Source of the DNA: Xenopus tropicalis
Lineage: Eukaryota; Chordata; Amphibia; Anura; Pipidae
Direction of reading: 5' to 3'
Length of the DNA stretch: 64,000 nucleotides
NCBI RefSeq assembly: GCF_000004195.4
Contig: NC_030684.2
Coordinates: 105,291,929-105,355,928, forward strand
Shown piece after piece: positions 1 to 13,340 of the stretch. The position numbers were made by a program, and so were the translations under genes. Positions within the stretch are counted from its first letter, which is position 1; the number at the start of each line of letters is the position of its first letter. The notes under the pieces are model-generated. The model searched no databases, was not told the DNA's origin, and worked only from the letters and a program-made list of their open reading frames with translations.

Positions 1-630
1 GTTTTTACTGTTCTAATATAGTCTGAATAATTAAACACAACATTTGACAGGTTGTTTTAGAATTCAAGACCTAGGCAAATTAACCACCAAATTGTGTATA
101 AGAATATAGGCTTTTATAGGAGCTCCATAGCCTGTACACTTGCATGATGCACAAACTAGGAAGAATCCAAAGGAACAACTTCTGACTATAGGCAGTGCTG
201 TATTCATGAGCACCTTGCCTCTATTCTGGGAGTGCAAAGAGCTGTGCTTTCAAATGCAAACTAAAGAGCAAATGGGCAAAAAATATGGAGCTCTGTGCCC
301 AGTTTTTGCACTTTACATCCTTCCTTGTGCTTAGAAAATGAGGCCTCAAGATGCAAAATAAAAAAAAAACATTTGAATCTCCAATGCTGGAAAATATCAA
401 CATTGTTATGTCTCTATTTTGAATAGGAAATACCACAGAACTATATGAATGAATAACATAGCGGCTATCAATGTGTTTTACAGGGCAAGGGGCACAGTTT
501 TTTTGTAGAATTGCAATTATTGTGACAAAACAGAAACAAGATAATGCTGACATAATGAATGGAAACATAAAGACAGAAGCAGGGATGAAGCTTACACCTG
601 TCAATTGGCACTAGAGTTCCTATACTACAC

Positions 631-674
631 ATGTGCCAAAAACCCAGTCAAGATGTGCCAAAAACCCAGTCAAG
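631..674. repeat. Exact 22-bp tandem duplication
   Basis: atgtgccaaaaacccagtca plus ag is repeated twice without a mismatch. Confidence 0.95.
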
Positions 675-903
675 ATGTACCCACCCCAGCTCCGCTGCCA
701 GATTTGATTGCTATCTTGGTGGTGGATGGGGATATTTTTCAATGTATATAGGCCCCTGACTGCCTATATATTAATAGAAAAACGCCACTGAACTCTTTCT
801 ATAGTGAAAAGCTACGGTGCTCAGCAATATTTGATTATTTGTTAATGCACTTTTTTGCATTGGAGATGATCCGTGTGCTGCTTCTGTTTTGAATGTATAT
901 ATA

Positions 904-960
904 TACGGTCTTGGACATACGGTCTTGGACATACGGTCTTGGACATACGGTCTTGGACAG
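904..960. repeat. Tandem repeat of a 14-bp unit
   Basis: Unit acggtcttggacat is present four times, the last ending in acag. No mismatch between units. Confidence 0.95.
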
Positions 961-2317
961 AATTAAAGAAATAGGAAAAATTATGGAGACCTAAAAATAT
1001 GCAGTTTATGCTGTGCTCAGTCTCATCTGGAAAAGGGAATTAGCTGATATGAGGTTATTGTACAGGAAACCCTCCCTCTGCTTTCTTTACAACCCACCTC
1101 CACCACCACATATACTAGTATTCTCATTCCATTTATGAGGTTAGAATGGAAATTTGCAGAAGCAGATTGCAGAAGTTAAGTAAAATATAGTTCCATCTAA
1201 AGGCACATTTTTGTACATTACATTTTACTGACATTATCACTGTAAATGCAGCTGACAGCCAAAGCCAAATACTCCTTTTTGTGCAAGTACACTGCTTGTG
1301 TGGCCCACCCTGTGCTTGTCGGATTTCCCACCAGGTGCTCACGTTTTATGCCATGGTCCAAACACATACAGGCATCTTAAAATGCAACTGTGAAAGTACA
1401 AGAACAGATTCACCCACTTTTGATTCATTTCTAGGGGATATTTAGATGTTCACCATTGATAAATATGCTTCTAAAAATCCAGTCGGAATGATTTTTTCTG
1501 TGGTGAGCTCTAATCTCCCTTTTTAAGAAATCTGCCCCAAAGACTCCAAACTTCACTAGGACAATGACTGATCTATGATTATCCTATAATAACCCTTGTG
1601 GAAAAGCATAATACTTGTAAATTTGTATATATTTTACAGTGGGGGTAAACTGGCCCATATACTTTACTGCAAAAGGTATAGCATCTACATACTGGCTTAG
1701 AAACCCTACGTACCTATTTGTATAGGGGACTTTAATTCCTGTAATTCATATATTCACGAGTGATTTCCCTCGCTGGTAAAAATGATTAGAAAATCATGTG
1801 CAAATCTGAAACCATAATCTAAACATTACCATGATAAAGACCGAGGTGGGGTCAGGATTATTTGCAGCTGTTTTATTGGCCTATACATACATATAGATAC
1901 AATTTCTGTGTGTAAATTCCCTTTGATAAAGGCTAAACTGCTAGCTGAAATGTTAGTCTCCCTCATTAAAGCACCAGTTTTGTTTTCATAAGATCTATGA
2001 CTTTTTTTTTACTTCTTTTTCTCATTTGAGACTGCACGCAGGCTATTTTTTCATTGTTTATATGCAAGTGTCTGCTTATTTGCATATGGTATATATGTGT
2101 ATATATGTGTGTGTTTGTGCTTTTCCATCTGGGCAAAAGATTTAGGAAATCCCAGAAGACATTTCAGGCTCTGAGAACAATGGGCAATGTCTGTTGTAGA
2201 CATATTTATAGCAGATGAGCATATTACTAATGCAGACATAAATCAGGATTGCTGAGGAGGGGGCCTGTCACATATATGACATCTGCTTTATTGTACAGAA
2301 TTGTGCAAAATACTTAA

Positions 2318-2560
2318 AGGAGAAATTTACATCAGTGGTAATGAAATATGAAGCAATATTATATTCTAAAAAAAACTTTCTACTTGGAGATGAAAATCCG
2401 GTTGCCTTCAACTAAAGGCAGACTAATTCTGTAGCTATATTTTTATTAAAGTACTTTTTTTTCTGTTTAAACCCTCTTCTATTCATATTCCAGCCTGTCA
2501 TTCAACCACAGCCTGGTTGCTAGGTAACCGAGATCCAAACAACCAGTAACAGAATAATTA
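2318..2560. mobile_element. T2-like MITE, left part
   Basis: Begins after TTAA (2314-2317) with AGGAGAAATTTAC. The inside contains cagcctggttgctaggtaac, a motif related to the T2 interior. No right end found. Confidence 0.45.
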
Positions 2561-2800
2561 CCAAATTGGCCAGATATTGATTGGAATGGGTTAAAAAATT
2601 TCCATCAGGTGAGGACAGCATTGCCTCTTTGATGGGGTCCACACCTGACAGGTTTCCATAGGCCCTAATTATGATTCAATCATCATACTTTGGCTCAAAA
2701 CACTGGTGGCCAAATTGGCTAAAGATGCTCTCATTTGGTGATGGGGGCTCTCACCATGTACACTCAGCTTTAGATTGGAAACAGATTACATTACATTAAC

Positions 2801-2860
2801 ATTTATTTATAAAGCGCCAACATATTCCGCAGCGCTGTACAATAAGTGGGTTACATACAT
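2801..2860 (+). repeat. Dispersed repeat
   Basis: Contains atttataaagcgccaacata then ttccgcagcgctgtac. The same sequence recurs on the opposite strand at 41929-41968. Family not assigned. Confidence 0.6.
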
Positions 2861-3569
2861 TGGACATACAGAGTAACATATAAAGCAATCAATAACCGAT
2901 ACAAGAGGTGAAGATGCAACTGGGGTTGCTAGAGAGAGGGGAAGTAGAACTTTTGTTGCTATGTCAATGATTAAAAAGATATACAATTTTCTTGGCCTTC
3001 ATTGCCGTCTAATTTAGAAACCAGTGTTTTGGGTTTTTTTTAAGCCTTCGACATTAGTTAACGTACATAGTAACCTGAAATATTAGCCAGTAAATGATTG
3101 TGAGCTCTGTTGGCTAGGTAGTCCAAGGGTTAATCTGTTTACCTAGGTTTCACCGCCATTCTCTAGAAGTCTGTTATCTCCTGGGTAAGTAGGTGGAATA
3201 ACAAGAGAATTCTGTTAGTCCCTGCATATTCTGGCCTGCCCTCCTCTTTGTCAGAGTTCCATGGAACAATAGAAGCAAAAGGACACATGAATGGGAACGA
3301 CAGAGGAGGACAGATGCTTGCTATGAAAACATCAACTTGCTGTGTTTGTGATAAATGGATTATTTTAATTAAAGACAAAAAAACTCTATAAGTAGGCTTT
3401 ACCATCACTTTCGCCAATGTTTTGCATTTGACTGAAAAAAGTGATCTTGCCCAGGCAGCCTAATCATTTATTTGTCAAACAGTTGCCATAGTGAAAAATT
3501 ATAATAATACCAATAAATGTAATACAGTATGTTAGTATATCTACAAACTAATAACTTGACCATGGTGTG

Positions 3570-3884
3570 TCTGTATGAGATCCATTATCCGGAAACTGGT
3601 TATCCAGAAAGCTCTGGATTAAGGGACAGTTATTTCCCATAGACTCCGTTTTAAACGAATAGTTACATTTTTTAAAATGATTTCCTTTTAATAAAACAGT
3701 ACTTGTACTTTATTCCAACTAAGTTATATTTAACCATTATTGGAGGCAAAATAATCCTACTGATTCTTTTCTATGTTTAAATTATTTTTTTAGTAGAGTT
3801 AAAATATGGTGACCAAGTTACAGAAGATTCATTATCTGGAATACCCCAGGTCCCAAGCATTCTGGATGACAGATCCCATACCTG
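3570..3884. mobile_element. MITE with gatcc/ttatcc ends
   Basis: Left end ctgtatgagatccattatcc and right end ggatgacagatcccatacctg are inverted. The interior contains cccatagactccgtttta and AT-rich sequence, a widespread frog repeat type as I recall it. No clear target duplication. Confidence 0.6.
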
Positions 3885-5878
3885 TATATGCAAAAAATGA
3901 AAACACAAGGTAACACAAGGGAATGTGCATTGATCAATCCAATTTTGTGCTAATAATACCTTTTCAACGAATAATCTATCATTCTTTTGAAATCCATGGG
4001 TGGTTGAATAATGCTCCTTTAATTACTTCCCTTACACTGCAGAGGAATTACACAAGTAGGCCAAGAACTGTCCAAGGTTCATGAGTGATAACATTTACAG
4101 TACTGAAGTAGAGGCTAATAGCAAATTGCAAATTTTGGTGTTATCTGGTTTTTATTTCTGCCATTGCTTTCTGGATACACCAACAATGAGTGCTTCTTTG
4201 CAACTGGTCAAAAAATTAGGAACAGAAGCTGAGGCCCTAACTGTTCCTGAAAATTAGAAACAATAGGTATCTATAGTCTAGTAAAGTGCTCTCCAACTAT
4301 CACATGTAGCTCGCCGATTATTTCTTACATACAATGTGTCTTAGGGCTGGATGTCACACAATGTAGACTATGGAGCCCTTGGCCAGACTGGGGGCCATAA
4401 AAACCCTCTGGAGCGCTACATCCAGTCTTCATCCATAGGTCTTCAGTTGGACAGTAAGTCTAATTTCATAGACAGGGTGGAGATGTGTTTGCATGTATCT
4501 TTAATGGCACACTGAGAGATGAAATGACATATAACAGGGTTACCAGATCACTTGAAAATTCAGGGACACATCCAGCTAGAAGGGCAGTACTGACTGCAAC
4601 TTATGAATGCAGCCTGGCAGCTTGAATTTATTTGAGGTGTCCCTGAATTTTCAAGCAATCTGGTAACTTTAATATATAACAAGCAATAAAACAACCCTAC
4701 AGTAGTGGGATTCAGGTTCCTAGATCTGTAGACTAGTTTGAAAGAAAATAATATTCTTTCTGCTGATATAGCAGTAAATAATTCAGCTACATGACATGTT
4801 TTGTTGCTAAAATAATTACATTGCAAGCAAATTAAAAAAAAAAGAAACACTCGAACGGGCCTGTGTCTTTAATTTCTGCTTTACGGCTAATAAGCACAGT
4901 CCCATAGCACAATTAGTCAAAGCATTAAGCAGGCACAAAGTATTTTTCCCAATACAGGGGTGAACGCGTTTCACCTCAGGTCTCTTTTGATGAGCCAATT
5001 ACTCGAGAAAAGCTCAAATGCACAAAATCTTAGCAAACACAGCACCTTTGAACACTGACAATTTAATGAACCTTTTATTATTCAGAAAGCAATCACAAGC
5101 TTTACCTAGATCTTGTTTCACAGTGAACCCTCTAGTATAATAGCTGCACATAGTTTAGCTTTCATCTACAGCTATTACACACACCCCACATCCATCCTTT
5201 TCCATATACATTTCTGTATGGACATAAGCATATGCACACATGAAAGAGAAGAATAAACAGTGCATGTTTATATGTACTACATACAAGCACAAATAAGATT
5301 TTTTTTTTATTTAAAAAATATTGAATATATTGTACATATCATTAGCAATTGATTTTTCCATTGGAAATTAAGTCAGGGTTTCAAGGTGAAAATGGCCTGA
5401 ACCATGAATGCCCTGCATAGGTCCAGGTGATTGCCATTCAAGTAAAAGGAGGGCTGATTCTAAAGGTTTGCAAATACAGTGTCTGACATTGCCCTTAAGG
5501 CTCAAGGCACACATGACATTTTTAAAGTTTGCATGCATCACCTCATCATATAAATTTGAGGCCATGTTGGAATTCTTTCTGCCAGACGCTAATCGCCCAT
5601 AACTTCTACTTTTTACCTGAAACTACTGGTACTGGGCACACTTTAGCATTTACAACCCAGATTCCACCAGAACATGTGGCATCAGGTAGATTTCCATTAT
5701 AGTCAATGATAGGAGGCACAGTCTGGCCTGGGTATTTCTTCGCTGGCAGAAAGAACACCAACGTGTACCCGAATCCGAATCTTACAGACACACTTACCAG
5801 GGTAATAGGGTTGCCATATTTCTTAAACAAAAAGAAATGAATATGCTGCCGCAGTGGTGGTAACACAACTAGTCTTTC
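3885..5878. other. No gene seen
   Basis: AT-rich DNA. Direct/inverted pieces such as ctgaattttcaagcaatctg near 4635 and its partner cttgaaaattcagggacaca near 4552 suggest an old palindromic repeat at about 4535-4665. ttctttctgccag at 5573 recurs inverted at 5743, and may bound another small repeat. Confidence 0.5.
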
Positions 5879-6160
5879 TAAGGCTGGTGGTACACGGAAA
5901 GATTAGCCGCCCATGGTTAAATCTTCGCTACCACGGGCAGCTAATCTCCCAAGCAATAAAGTAAAACTCTAATGGGAAAACATAAGCGTTGTTTCATTTT
6001 CCAAAGTCACCGTTTCCTTATGAGTGACTTTGGAAATCGAAGTAATGCTTATGTTTTCCTTCCCGCCAATTCACTTTATTGCCAATGAGAAAGCATTAGT
6101 TACCTACAGTAACGAAGATTTAACCATGGGCAGCTAATTTCCCCGTGTATTAATCCTAAA
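5879..6160. mobile_element. Palindromic MITE of the gattag-motif type
   Basis: Ends ggctggtggtacacgg and ccccgtgtattaatcct are loosely inverted. Inner pairs are clearer: gttaaatcttcgcta with acgaagatttaaccatggg, and tttccaaagtcac with gtgactttggaaa. Harbinger-like by shared motifs only. Confidence 0.55.
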
Positions 6161-8332
6161 GAACATTTGGGCACTAGTTCAGGGTGTGCCCTGCCCAGAG
6201 ACAACCAATGGAATCAGCATCAGCAGTAGCACTGGTATTCAACGTTGGTATCCTCCCCCCATTGGCACCACCAATCATAATGTTTCGTGGTATCCAGCCC
6301 AGGTATACACTGTTATGGTACAGCTTATCTGGGTAAAATAGAGATCATGCTTGGAAGACTACGACTAAGCATTTCCTCGTGGGAACACAATCACAAGGAC
6401 TTTTTTTTTTATTAGATTGTATTAAGTTATAACTCTAAATATACCCAGCCACATATCTGAGTATGGCATGTACAGTCTGGTCAGAATTGTAGTATCTTGT
6501 AATTGATTTATTAAGAAAGGCAGAATAGTCTGTACAAGCTCAGAACCCCATTAACCACAAAGTTCTGAATTTTAGTAGTGCAATTTCCCATAAAGTCCTA
6601 TTTAAACAAACAATTATTTGTTTTTATTGGATTTTTATAGATTTGTTATGTGGCCTAGTTTTTTTTTTTTTTAAAACTATTGAAAAATGCTTTTATTAAA
6701 TTAACTTTAAGAAGCTCCAAATTACAGAAAAACACATATCTGGCAGCCCTCCGTTTCCAAGCATTTTGTATGGAACAGACTTTATACCTATATATTAATG
6801 GCAAAACTCTGCCATATACCCCAATACTGTAAATTTGGCAGCATGCATCACCCATAAAGTGGGAAAAGTGGGGCCACTGCACAAGGTATTCAGGCAGCAG
6901 TGGCATCAAATCTGCAAGCAGAGTATTGCCGACACTGGTACCAAAAAACTTACACTTTAGTAAACATGGCAGCAGCATTAATTTTGGTGTAACAAAAAGT
7001 GCAGAATTAATGGACAATGAGACAGGCAATTTTTAGTATAGGATGCCCCAGTCTGAATAAAGAAGACTATAAAGCTGGCACGGTATGTAGTGCCCTAAAA
7101 GTGCTAGTAATGGCAGTGTATTAGTGGTGTCTAGAATATGGGTTTTACTGTAAATAGCATGACTGCATAACTACAGTGCCCTCCAGATATCACAGGGCTG
7201 AAATGGGCCACAGGACTAAAATCACAGAGCGAGCTACTGTATAGGAAGGAATCCTATTGCTATATCGTGCAAATAACCAGATCTGTTCGGTGATAAGGAA
7301 TATCACACCACTGTATGTCGTCTATATGGCAAGCCCTTCCCCTTGATGCATAAGCATCCTTCTAAGGTCAGACGGAACACAAGCATGGTACGAAGAATCG
7401 TCAGGGAAACAAGGGGTTACCAAATATATGAAGCACATAGCTCATGGATTGGAAATGTTGCTGCACACTGCCAGCCTCTCTATACCCAATACTGCTGAGA
7501 ATATACAACTTAAAATAGCCCAAGAGAGTAACTGCTTTTGAAATATTGATTTGTTTTGTGCGATACCCAACCTCAAACCACACAAGCCATGATAATAAGT
7601 ATGACCCTCAGCAGTGGCTGCTTTATTAGCGCTGGGAAGAGGCTAGAGGTCATTATGTGAAGCCAGTCGGGGCGCACCCTGTGAGGAATCACTGCACTAC
7701 CCGCCACTCCTTTGTCTGCTGTACCAGTGTATGTTAATGTCGCACTGCAATGTTTTATTAATGTCACTATGCTCCAGAGTGACAGAATATGTTAGCTGCT
7801 GGTAAATAAAAGATCATAAGCACCACATGCGTTCTTTCCAATGCTGTCCTCAAGGAAAACACATCACAATGTACTGTAGGTGCACGGGTTCATGGAAGTT
7901 TCCTTGGTAATCCAGCTGCCTGGTCAGAGCTTACTGGGCGCACAAACACAGGAACATGTATTGGGGAGAAAAATAAAAACTGCAGGGGGGAAATTAAACT
8001 ACAACAAAAATTCAGAGGTCTGGGAATGCTGGGGGTTGTGCAGCTGGGGAAAACAGGTTGGATATCCCTTATTTATGTCAATTCCTCATCCCCCTTAGGT
8101 AAAGGCTTCTTCCCTTTGTAGTCACATACAGAATTGTACATAACACATTTATTTCAAGGCATTCTTTGCTTTAAAAAAATCAATGACCTTTCTGCAGAAC
8201 TACAATACCCACATCCCCTAATCAGCTGAAGATTCCTTATTCAAGTAATGACTCTCAACCAAAAAATGACATATGACTTTTGAATATAAACAGTAAAAAT
8301 GACACCCAGTGATTGAAATGAAGGGGTTTCTA
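6161..8332. other. No gene seen
   Basis: Non-coding DNA with no feature I can name. Frames of up to 124 codons occur, but lack similarity to anything I know and have no splice support. Confidence 0.55.
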
Positions 8333-9140
8333 AAGCTGGCCATGCATAGGTCCATAATAGAGATAACTATTCCTGACCAAGTTGGCAGCTTACTTTTCTA
8401 TGCACAGGACAAAAATAATGGCACACCAAAGCTATGTCTGACCAGAAATTGAGGCCCATTGGGTGAGTTCCCTTGTGCTGACACAGTCAGTTCTACAAAT
8501 TCCAGTTCCCCTATGGTGTTTTACATGTTTACTAGCAACATGCAGAGTGGCAATATCAAAGGAGCCCTAGCACACAATCCCTCATATCTAATACAAGGCA
8601 AAGTTTGCCCAGTAGCAGTAACCCATAGCAATCAATAAGACCTGTGCTTTTAAATTCTCCCCACTGAATTGGTTCATGAGTTGCTGCCCCTGGGCAAACT
8701 TAGTGACTTTTATTACATAACCCCCAATGGGTCATATTAATACCCCCTCCACTTGAACAGAATGTACAAAACTCTTGGGGAGTTATGTAATAAAAGGCAC
8801 TACATTTGCCAAGGAGCAGTAACCCATAGCAACCAATCAGCAGGTAGCATTTACTGGTCACCTGTTTAAAAGCAAACATCTTATTGGTCATGGGCAAACT
8901 TAGTGCCTTTTATTACATAAAACAGTTGGCGTCTCCAGACGAAGTCATCAGCTTATTCCCCAGTGTACAGAGCTCTCCCAACAGCCTGCCCAGCTGTTTT
9001 CTGGCTAAAAATTGTCTAGATCAATCAATAATGGTCAATATGATCTAATCATTGGCCCAGATGTCAATTAACTGGATCATGCCAATTTGGACCAAAGCAT
9101 TGACAGCTAAAAGCAAGGATCTAACAGTGCACCAGCTTTT
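8333..9140. mobile_element. Composite of MITE pieces
   Basis: Near 8333 a left-end-like motif, ctaaagctggccatgcatag, occurs. From about 8600 to 8935 there are direct and inverted copies of gggcaaacttagtg(a/c)ctttt and cagtaacccatagcaa, which form a palindromic repeat family of their own. Sequence after 8940 again resembles the first element (cccagatgtcaattaactgg). This suggests one repeat inserted in another, but boundaries are not certain. Confidence 0.45.
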
Positions 9141-10403
9141 CAGGTGAATTGTGATATTAAAACTAAACACACCCTGGAGGCAGTGATTCAGTTCCACCCA
9201 TTCACTTTGCTTAATACCTTTTGAGGCCCCTTCTATGAGTTATAGAAGATATAAATGTACATATTTTCATTTATTTAAAAGCAAATTACAGATAAAACCC
9301 CTCTGCTTGAGTTAACCAGGAAATCGAAAAAGTGTTCTACATTCAGCAGAACACCAAGCCACCTTCTAATAAAGAGAAGCTTATGTGGGTGCAAAAAGTG
9401 CATTAAGCCAAGTGCTGACGTTTTTACTTTAACTGGGTCTCTGCCATCGGCTCATGCTGCACAGTAACTCCTTACAATTCTACAGACACAAAAGACTAAG
9501 ATCCTAGGCACCGCGAGCCTTATATTCATGTATTAGTGCTGTGGGTGGACTGAACAAATGAGATCAGCCGCCACAGCGTGCAGCTGTTTGCCAGCGTCTT
9601 ACAGCTGCCTCCATTACCTTGGGAGGTGAGCACAGAATATGTGCTACAAATGTGCTTGAAAGGAGAACACAAAGCTTATAAGTAATGCTTACTGCACACT
9701 TCTTTATACACTGGAGGTAATAATACGTTATAGTGCACTATTAGCAGCTTATGTTTAATGTGTGGGAACTACCATACTGCTTGGGATTCCATTAATAGTC
9801 TCTGGAGGGGTGGTTATTTTGTCATTAAACAAGATAGAAAGGTTACTTATATTTGTTATGATATCCAGGCCACTCTGGCCTCCCAAAGCCAAACCAACTA
9901 TCTTTCAGTTCAGCATCTACTCACCCGGTGTTGGGAGTGAGTGGGGGCTGTACTAGTATAATAAAATAAGTAAAATACATTTTTTATTGACGTTCATCCA
10001 ATTTAGCAGCAAGGTCATTCCCTAACTCCTATGCGATTCGATTTAATCCAAGAATTGCTGCACTGAAGCTGTGGTCCAGCAGGAACAGTCAGTTTAAGTC
10101 GCAAGTTGGGGTCGATTAGAGTCTCATGTACTCCTAACTAGTTAGATGCATCATAACATAACTGGGCAATGTGAACTATGCGAGGGCTAGTAAAGCCATA
10201 AGCAGCCAGGACATCATTTACTTCTGCCATATAACCAAGCTGATTGCTCACAAAGGGATCACCACAGGCTGCAAGTGGTACCTGCTGGATTTTACAGGCA
10301 ACATATCACAGTCTCAGAGAAGACCTGCTCTGTGTAGTAATGTACATAAAGAAGACCACGATACATAAATATCAGTTGTGATTTTTAAAAAAGTTCAATA
10401 ACT
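9141..10403. other. No gene seen
   Basis: Unassigned DNA without a recognisable repeat or coding exon. Confidence 0.55.
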
Positions 10404-10640
10404 ACTAGGGATGCACCGAATCCATTATTTTAGGATTCCACCGAACACCGAATCCTTAGTGAAAGATTTGGCCGGATAACGAACCAAATCTGTATCTGTG
10501 CTTTGCAAATTCCATGTTTATGTTACAAAAAGGCACACGATTTTAAGGATTCTGATTCAGTTCAGCCAGGACCATGAATTTGGCTGAATCCAAATCCTGA
10601 TGAAAAAGGACGACTCTTGGCCGAATGCAGCTGCACATGG
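10404..10640. mobile_element. Decayed hAT-like repeat fragment
   Basis: Begins tagggatgcaccgaatcc, a start shared by abundant hAT-type vertebrate repeats, followed by diverged inverted motifs such as gaatcc, ggccgaat and ggctgaatcc. The right end and target duplication are not clear. Confidence 0.5.
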
Positions 10641-12579
10641 GGTCACCCTTTGTTACACCTGAAACCCACCTACAAGATAGAGACATAAGTAGAGAGCTCA
10701 ACAAACACCTACCTACTAATTGGTGCAGCCATGAAGTGAGCACAAGATGTTGGTAAGGCACAGAAACAATAAGCAAGAACTCAGTAGAGATGACCACATA
10801 GACAATTACTAGTTTATATAGATTCTGCCTTTTGCTTAGCATAAACAAGAGCTTCCCACAGGCCTGTGTACCAAATACCATCATAGCAGAAGTGGTTATT
10901 CCAGGACCAAGGGGTGATGGATTTGAAAACAATAAATGGGTAGCTTATGGAAGGGCAGCCTAGGAAGTTTAATTCTGCAGCCGCCTGTGTTAATATTGCC
11001 TGGGTTATGCTATTCTAGCACTGAACGTCTAACAGTACAACATTCCAGTTAATTTTATTCTCATAGAAAAACCTGGACCTTCCTTAACAACCCTTTAAAG
11101 CAATGTGAAACCCCTAGCATTTAGCACCATGGAAAGAAAATCTGTATTCCTTCATTCCCACGACACTTTCCAGGAATAAATAGAGGTTAGCAGCCATACA
11201 TGCTTAACCAGCACTGCAAAAACAATACCCTTCATGATCTTGTTGTACTACAACTCCCAAAATGACCCGGCCTGGTTTTGTTTAACTACAGGAGGTAGGC
11301 CAAAGGTTGAAAAACTACTGTTCTATATGGAGGCGGAAGAGGCAGACCTTTGGCCTTTATATATCAGGTCATTATGATACGGAATTTGTTTTCCTTGGTG
11401 TTCATGAAAATGCAATTTGTTCTTGTATGATAGAACTTTTAGCTGCCAAGAACAGCAGCAGTAATCGCCCTAAAAGTCATCTGCCATAGTTATGGCCAAC
11501 CTGCCTACCCCAATTCTAAAGCTCCCCATTAAGAGCCAAGGGCACTCAATAATTTCTATCTATCCTTATTGTACCTGGATCTTTCTAGCTGACCCAGAAA
11601 TACTGGATTTTGCCACTGACACTGTGTAACATGGTACAGTTTTACCCTACTACTATATTTTGCCAACTTGTTTAACCATTACGAAACTTCTCCAATGCCA
11701 TTATAGGAAAACCAGCACCATGGAAAATGCTCTGGTACAGACATTTCCAACCTGCACACTTTATTTGTTGAATTATAATTCTACCAACATAATCTGTCAA
11801 ATTGTATCAGCTGCTGTTTGACAGGTCAAGGGCTGCACATTGGAGACCCCTACCCAGATGAACACTGCAACTGTAAACTTAGTGGGAAGCAAAAAAAGGA
11901 AATTTACCACAAGTCTAAAGACGGAAAGAATGAGACCCGACATTCTAGTCAAAATCTTGGGTTTTTTAGGCTACTGGGGGTTCCAAAGTTATAGAGGGGC
12001 CAAACAGGTCCTTGCTGATGTGCATTTTCAAAGTGTTTTTGTGAAATAGATTATCTTCCCCAAAGGTTGGGAACTGGGCCTTAATTAGTGATGCTTTGTA
12101 TAAAAAAAAAAACTTTGTCACCCTCACCATTCCTGAGCCACATATACCACCTGTTAGCTATACCATGAGTAGTTCCCTTCATGCAAACCCTATTCTGCCA
12201 TCACTCTGACCACCCCTATGTGGATATACCAATTATTTGTCTGCCCCCCCCCCCCGCATAATCCCCCTGATGCCAGTGACTGCATGGAGAACCATGTCTT
12301 TCTCACCACTCCTGTGCCACTCACAGCTGGCAGGCAAACACTCATTGCACAACAAGCTTATACCCATCATTCCAACCCTGTGCCAGCAGCAGCTTGAGGG
12401 AAGCTTCCCTACTGGAATATCCCTTGCAATCAGCCCCCTTAATGGCAGGTAAGGTAAGGGCCCCTAACCAATGGCTCCCCCCTGCTAATGCTCAGATGCC
12501 AGGAGTGTGAAGCCCAGGGCAATATCTGAGGGCACTGCCCCCTCCCCTGGGAGTCTGGCCATAGTAGCAATGACACCGG
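10641..12579. other. No exon seen; possible first intron of the signal-peptide gene
   Basis: Would be intron 1 if the exon at 12597-12666 is real. Contains a tactacaactcccaaaatg motif (11248-11267) common in vertebrate repeats, and the poly(C) run. No second exon identified. Confidence 0.5.
12241..12254. repeat. Poly(C) run
   Basis: About a dozen consecutive C within a stretch otherwise AT-rich. A similar run lies at 23174-23187. Confidence 0.9.
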
Positions 12580-13340
12580 CTAGGAGGGCTACTTACCTAC
12601 AGAGCTGAGGGACAAGGCGGCCAGGAGGAGCCCCGCGATGAGGCCAGGGGGCCCGGGGTTGACCATTGCTTTCTCACCGCCTCTCCATTCTCTGGCTCTG
12701 TGCTTCACCTGCACCGGCAGCAGAGTCCCCTCCGTTTCAAAACATGGATTCCAGGGGAGACAGGGGTCCCCAATATCGCTGCTGTCAGGCTGAGGCGAGT
12801 AACCCCCGGTACCCTACTCCCTGCCCAGCTGTCCCGGGGTTCAGCCAACTTGCACTGTGCCAGGCGCCCAGCCGGCTCCGGAGCAACAGATGGGATGAGA
12901 GCCGCAGGGAGCGACACAGCGCGATTAGAAGCAGCTTCCACTCCCGGCTTCCAGGCAGGTAACCCCCAGAGCTCACAATTACATGCAGCCGCCTATTCCC
13001 AGTAACCATCCATTTCATCACTTTCCTGCCGAGCTGTATGGCAGGGGCACCGCTCCAGTCTCCCAGTGCCACCCACACAGCCCCAGCGCTGCCCGCTCCT
13101 GCAGTGCTTTGTATTAGCTGGGCTGCAGCACTGCTTCCAGCCGGCCAGCCAGGTAACAGAGACGTAAGTCGGAGACCCCTCCCGATAGAGGAAAGATGCC
13201 GCCTCCTTTTCCTGAAAAACACAAATGTGCAGTATAAGAAGGAATCAGCCCTGGGAGTGGAGCTTGCAGGAAGAGGCGTGGGAGCCTTGGCCCCTCAGCT
13301 TTCTGCTGTGTCCCTGCGCCCTCTACTGGCAGGATAGTGG
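12580..13340. promoter_or_regulatory. CpG island
   Basis: This stretch is GC-rich and dense in CpG dinucleotides (for example around 12632, 12845, 12870-12925, 13085-13145, 13160-13200), in sharp contrast to the AT-rich CpG-poor DNA on both sides. It covers and extends upstream of the candidate signal-peptide exon, as expected for a promoter island of a minus-strand gene. Plus-strand donor-like sites (aggtaacc near 12955, gacgtaagtc near 13160) would also allow a divergent transcript, but nothing confirms one. Confidence 0.7.
12597..12666 (-). CDS. Candidate first coding exon with signal peptide, gene unidentified
   Basis: On the minus strand a start codon at 12666 with G at -3 and G at +4 opens MVNPGPPGL, followed by a hydrophobic run of leucines and alanines ending SLSSV. 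After 23 codons plus one base the frame meets a GTAAGT donor (12596-12591). A short signal-peptide exon ending in phase 1 is typical of secreted or single-pass surface proteins whose next exon starts an extracellular domain. It lies at the edge of a CpG island. The frame is open for some distance upstream, so an earlier start is not excluded. I could not find the next exon within 1-12590 nor recognise the family. It may be a real gene with a long first intron leaving the window; chance is less likely given start context, hydrophobicity, donor and island together. Confidence 0.55.

Larger units (their letters stand above)
1..2313. other. No gene seen
   Basis: AT-rich non-coding DNA. Besides the two tandem repeats noted separately, I see only short chance frames. 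A segment near 1920-1970 (ttgataaaggctaaactgct) resembles a dispersed frog repeat. Confidence 0.6.

Noticed and set aside
904..960. CRISPR array
   Set aside because: Units are directly adjacent with no spacers, and the DNA is vertebrate.
5606..5866. Minus-strand frame of 86 codons with VPPIIDYNGNLPD
   Set aside because: No recognised domain, no splice sites, and inverted ttctttctgccag motifs nearby suggest repeat DNA.
12666..13337. Plus- and minus-strand frames of 78-145 codons in the CpG island
   Set aside because: GC-rich DNA has few stops. The frames overlap each other on both strands and show no domain. Only the short signal-peptide exon has splice and start support.
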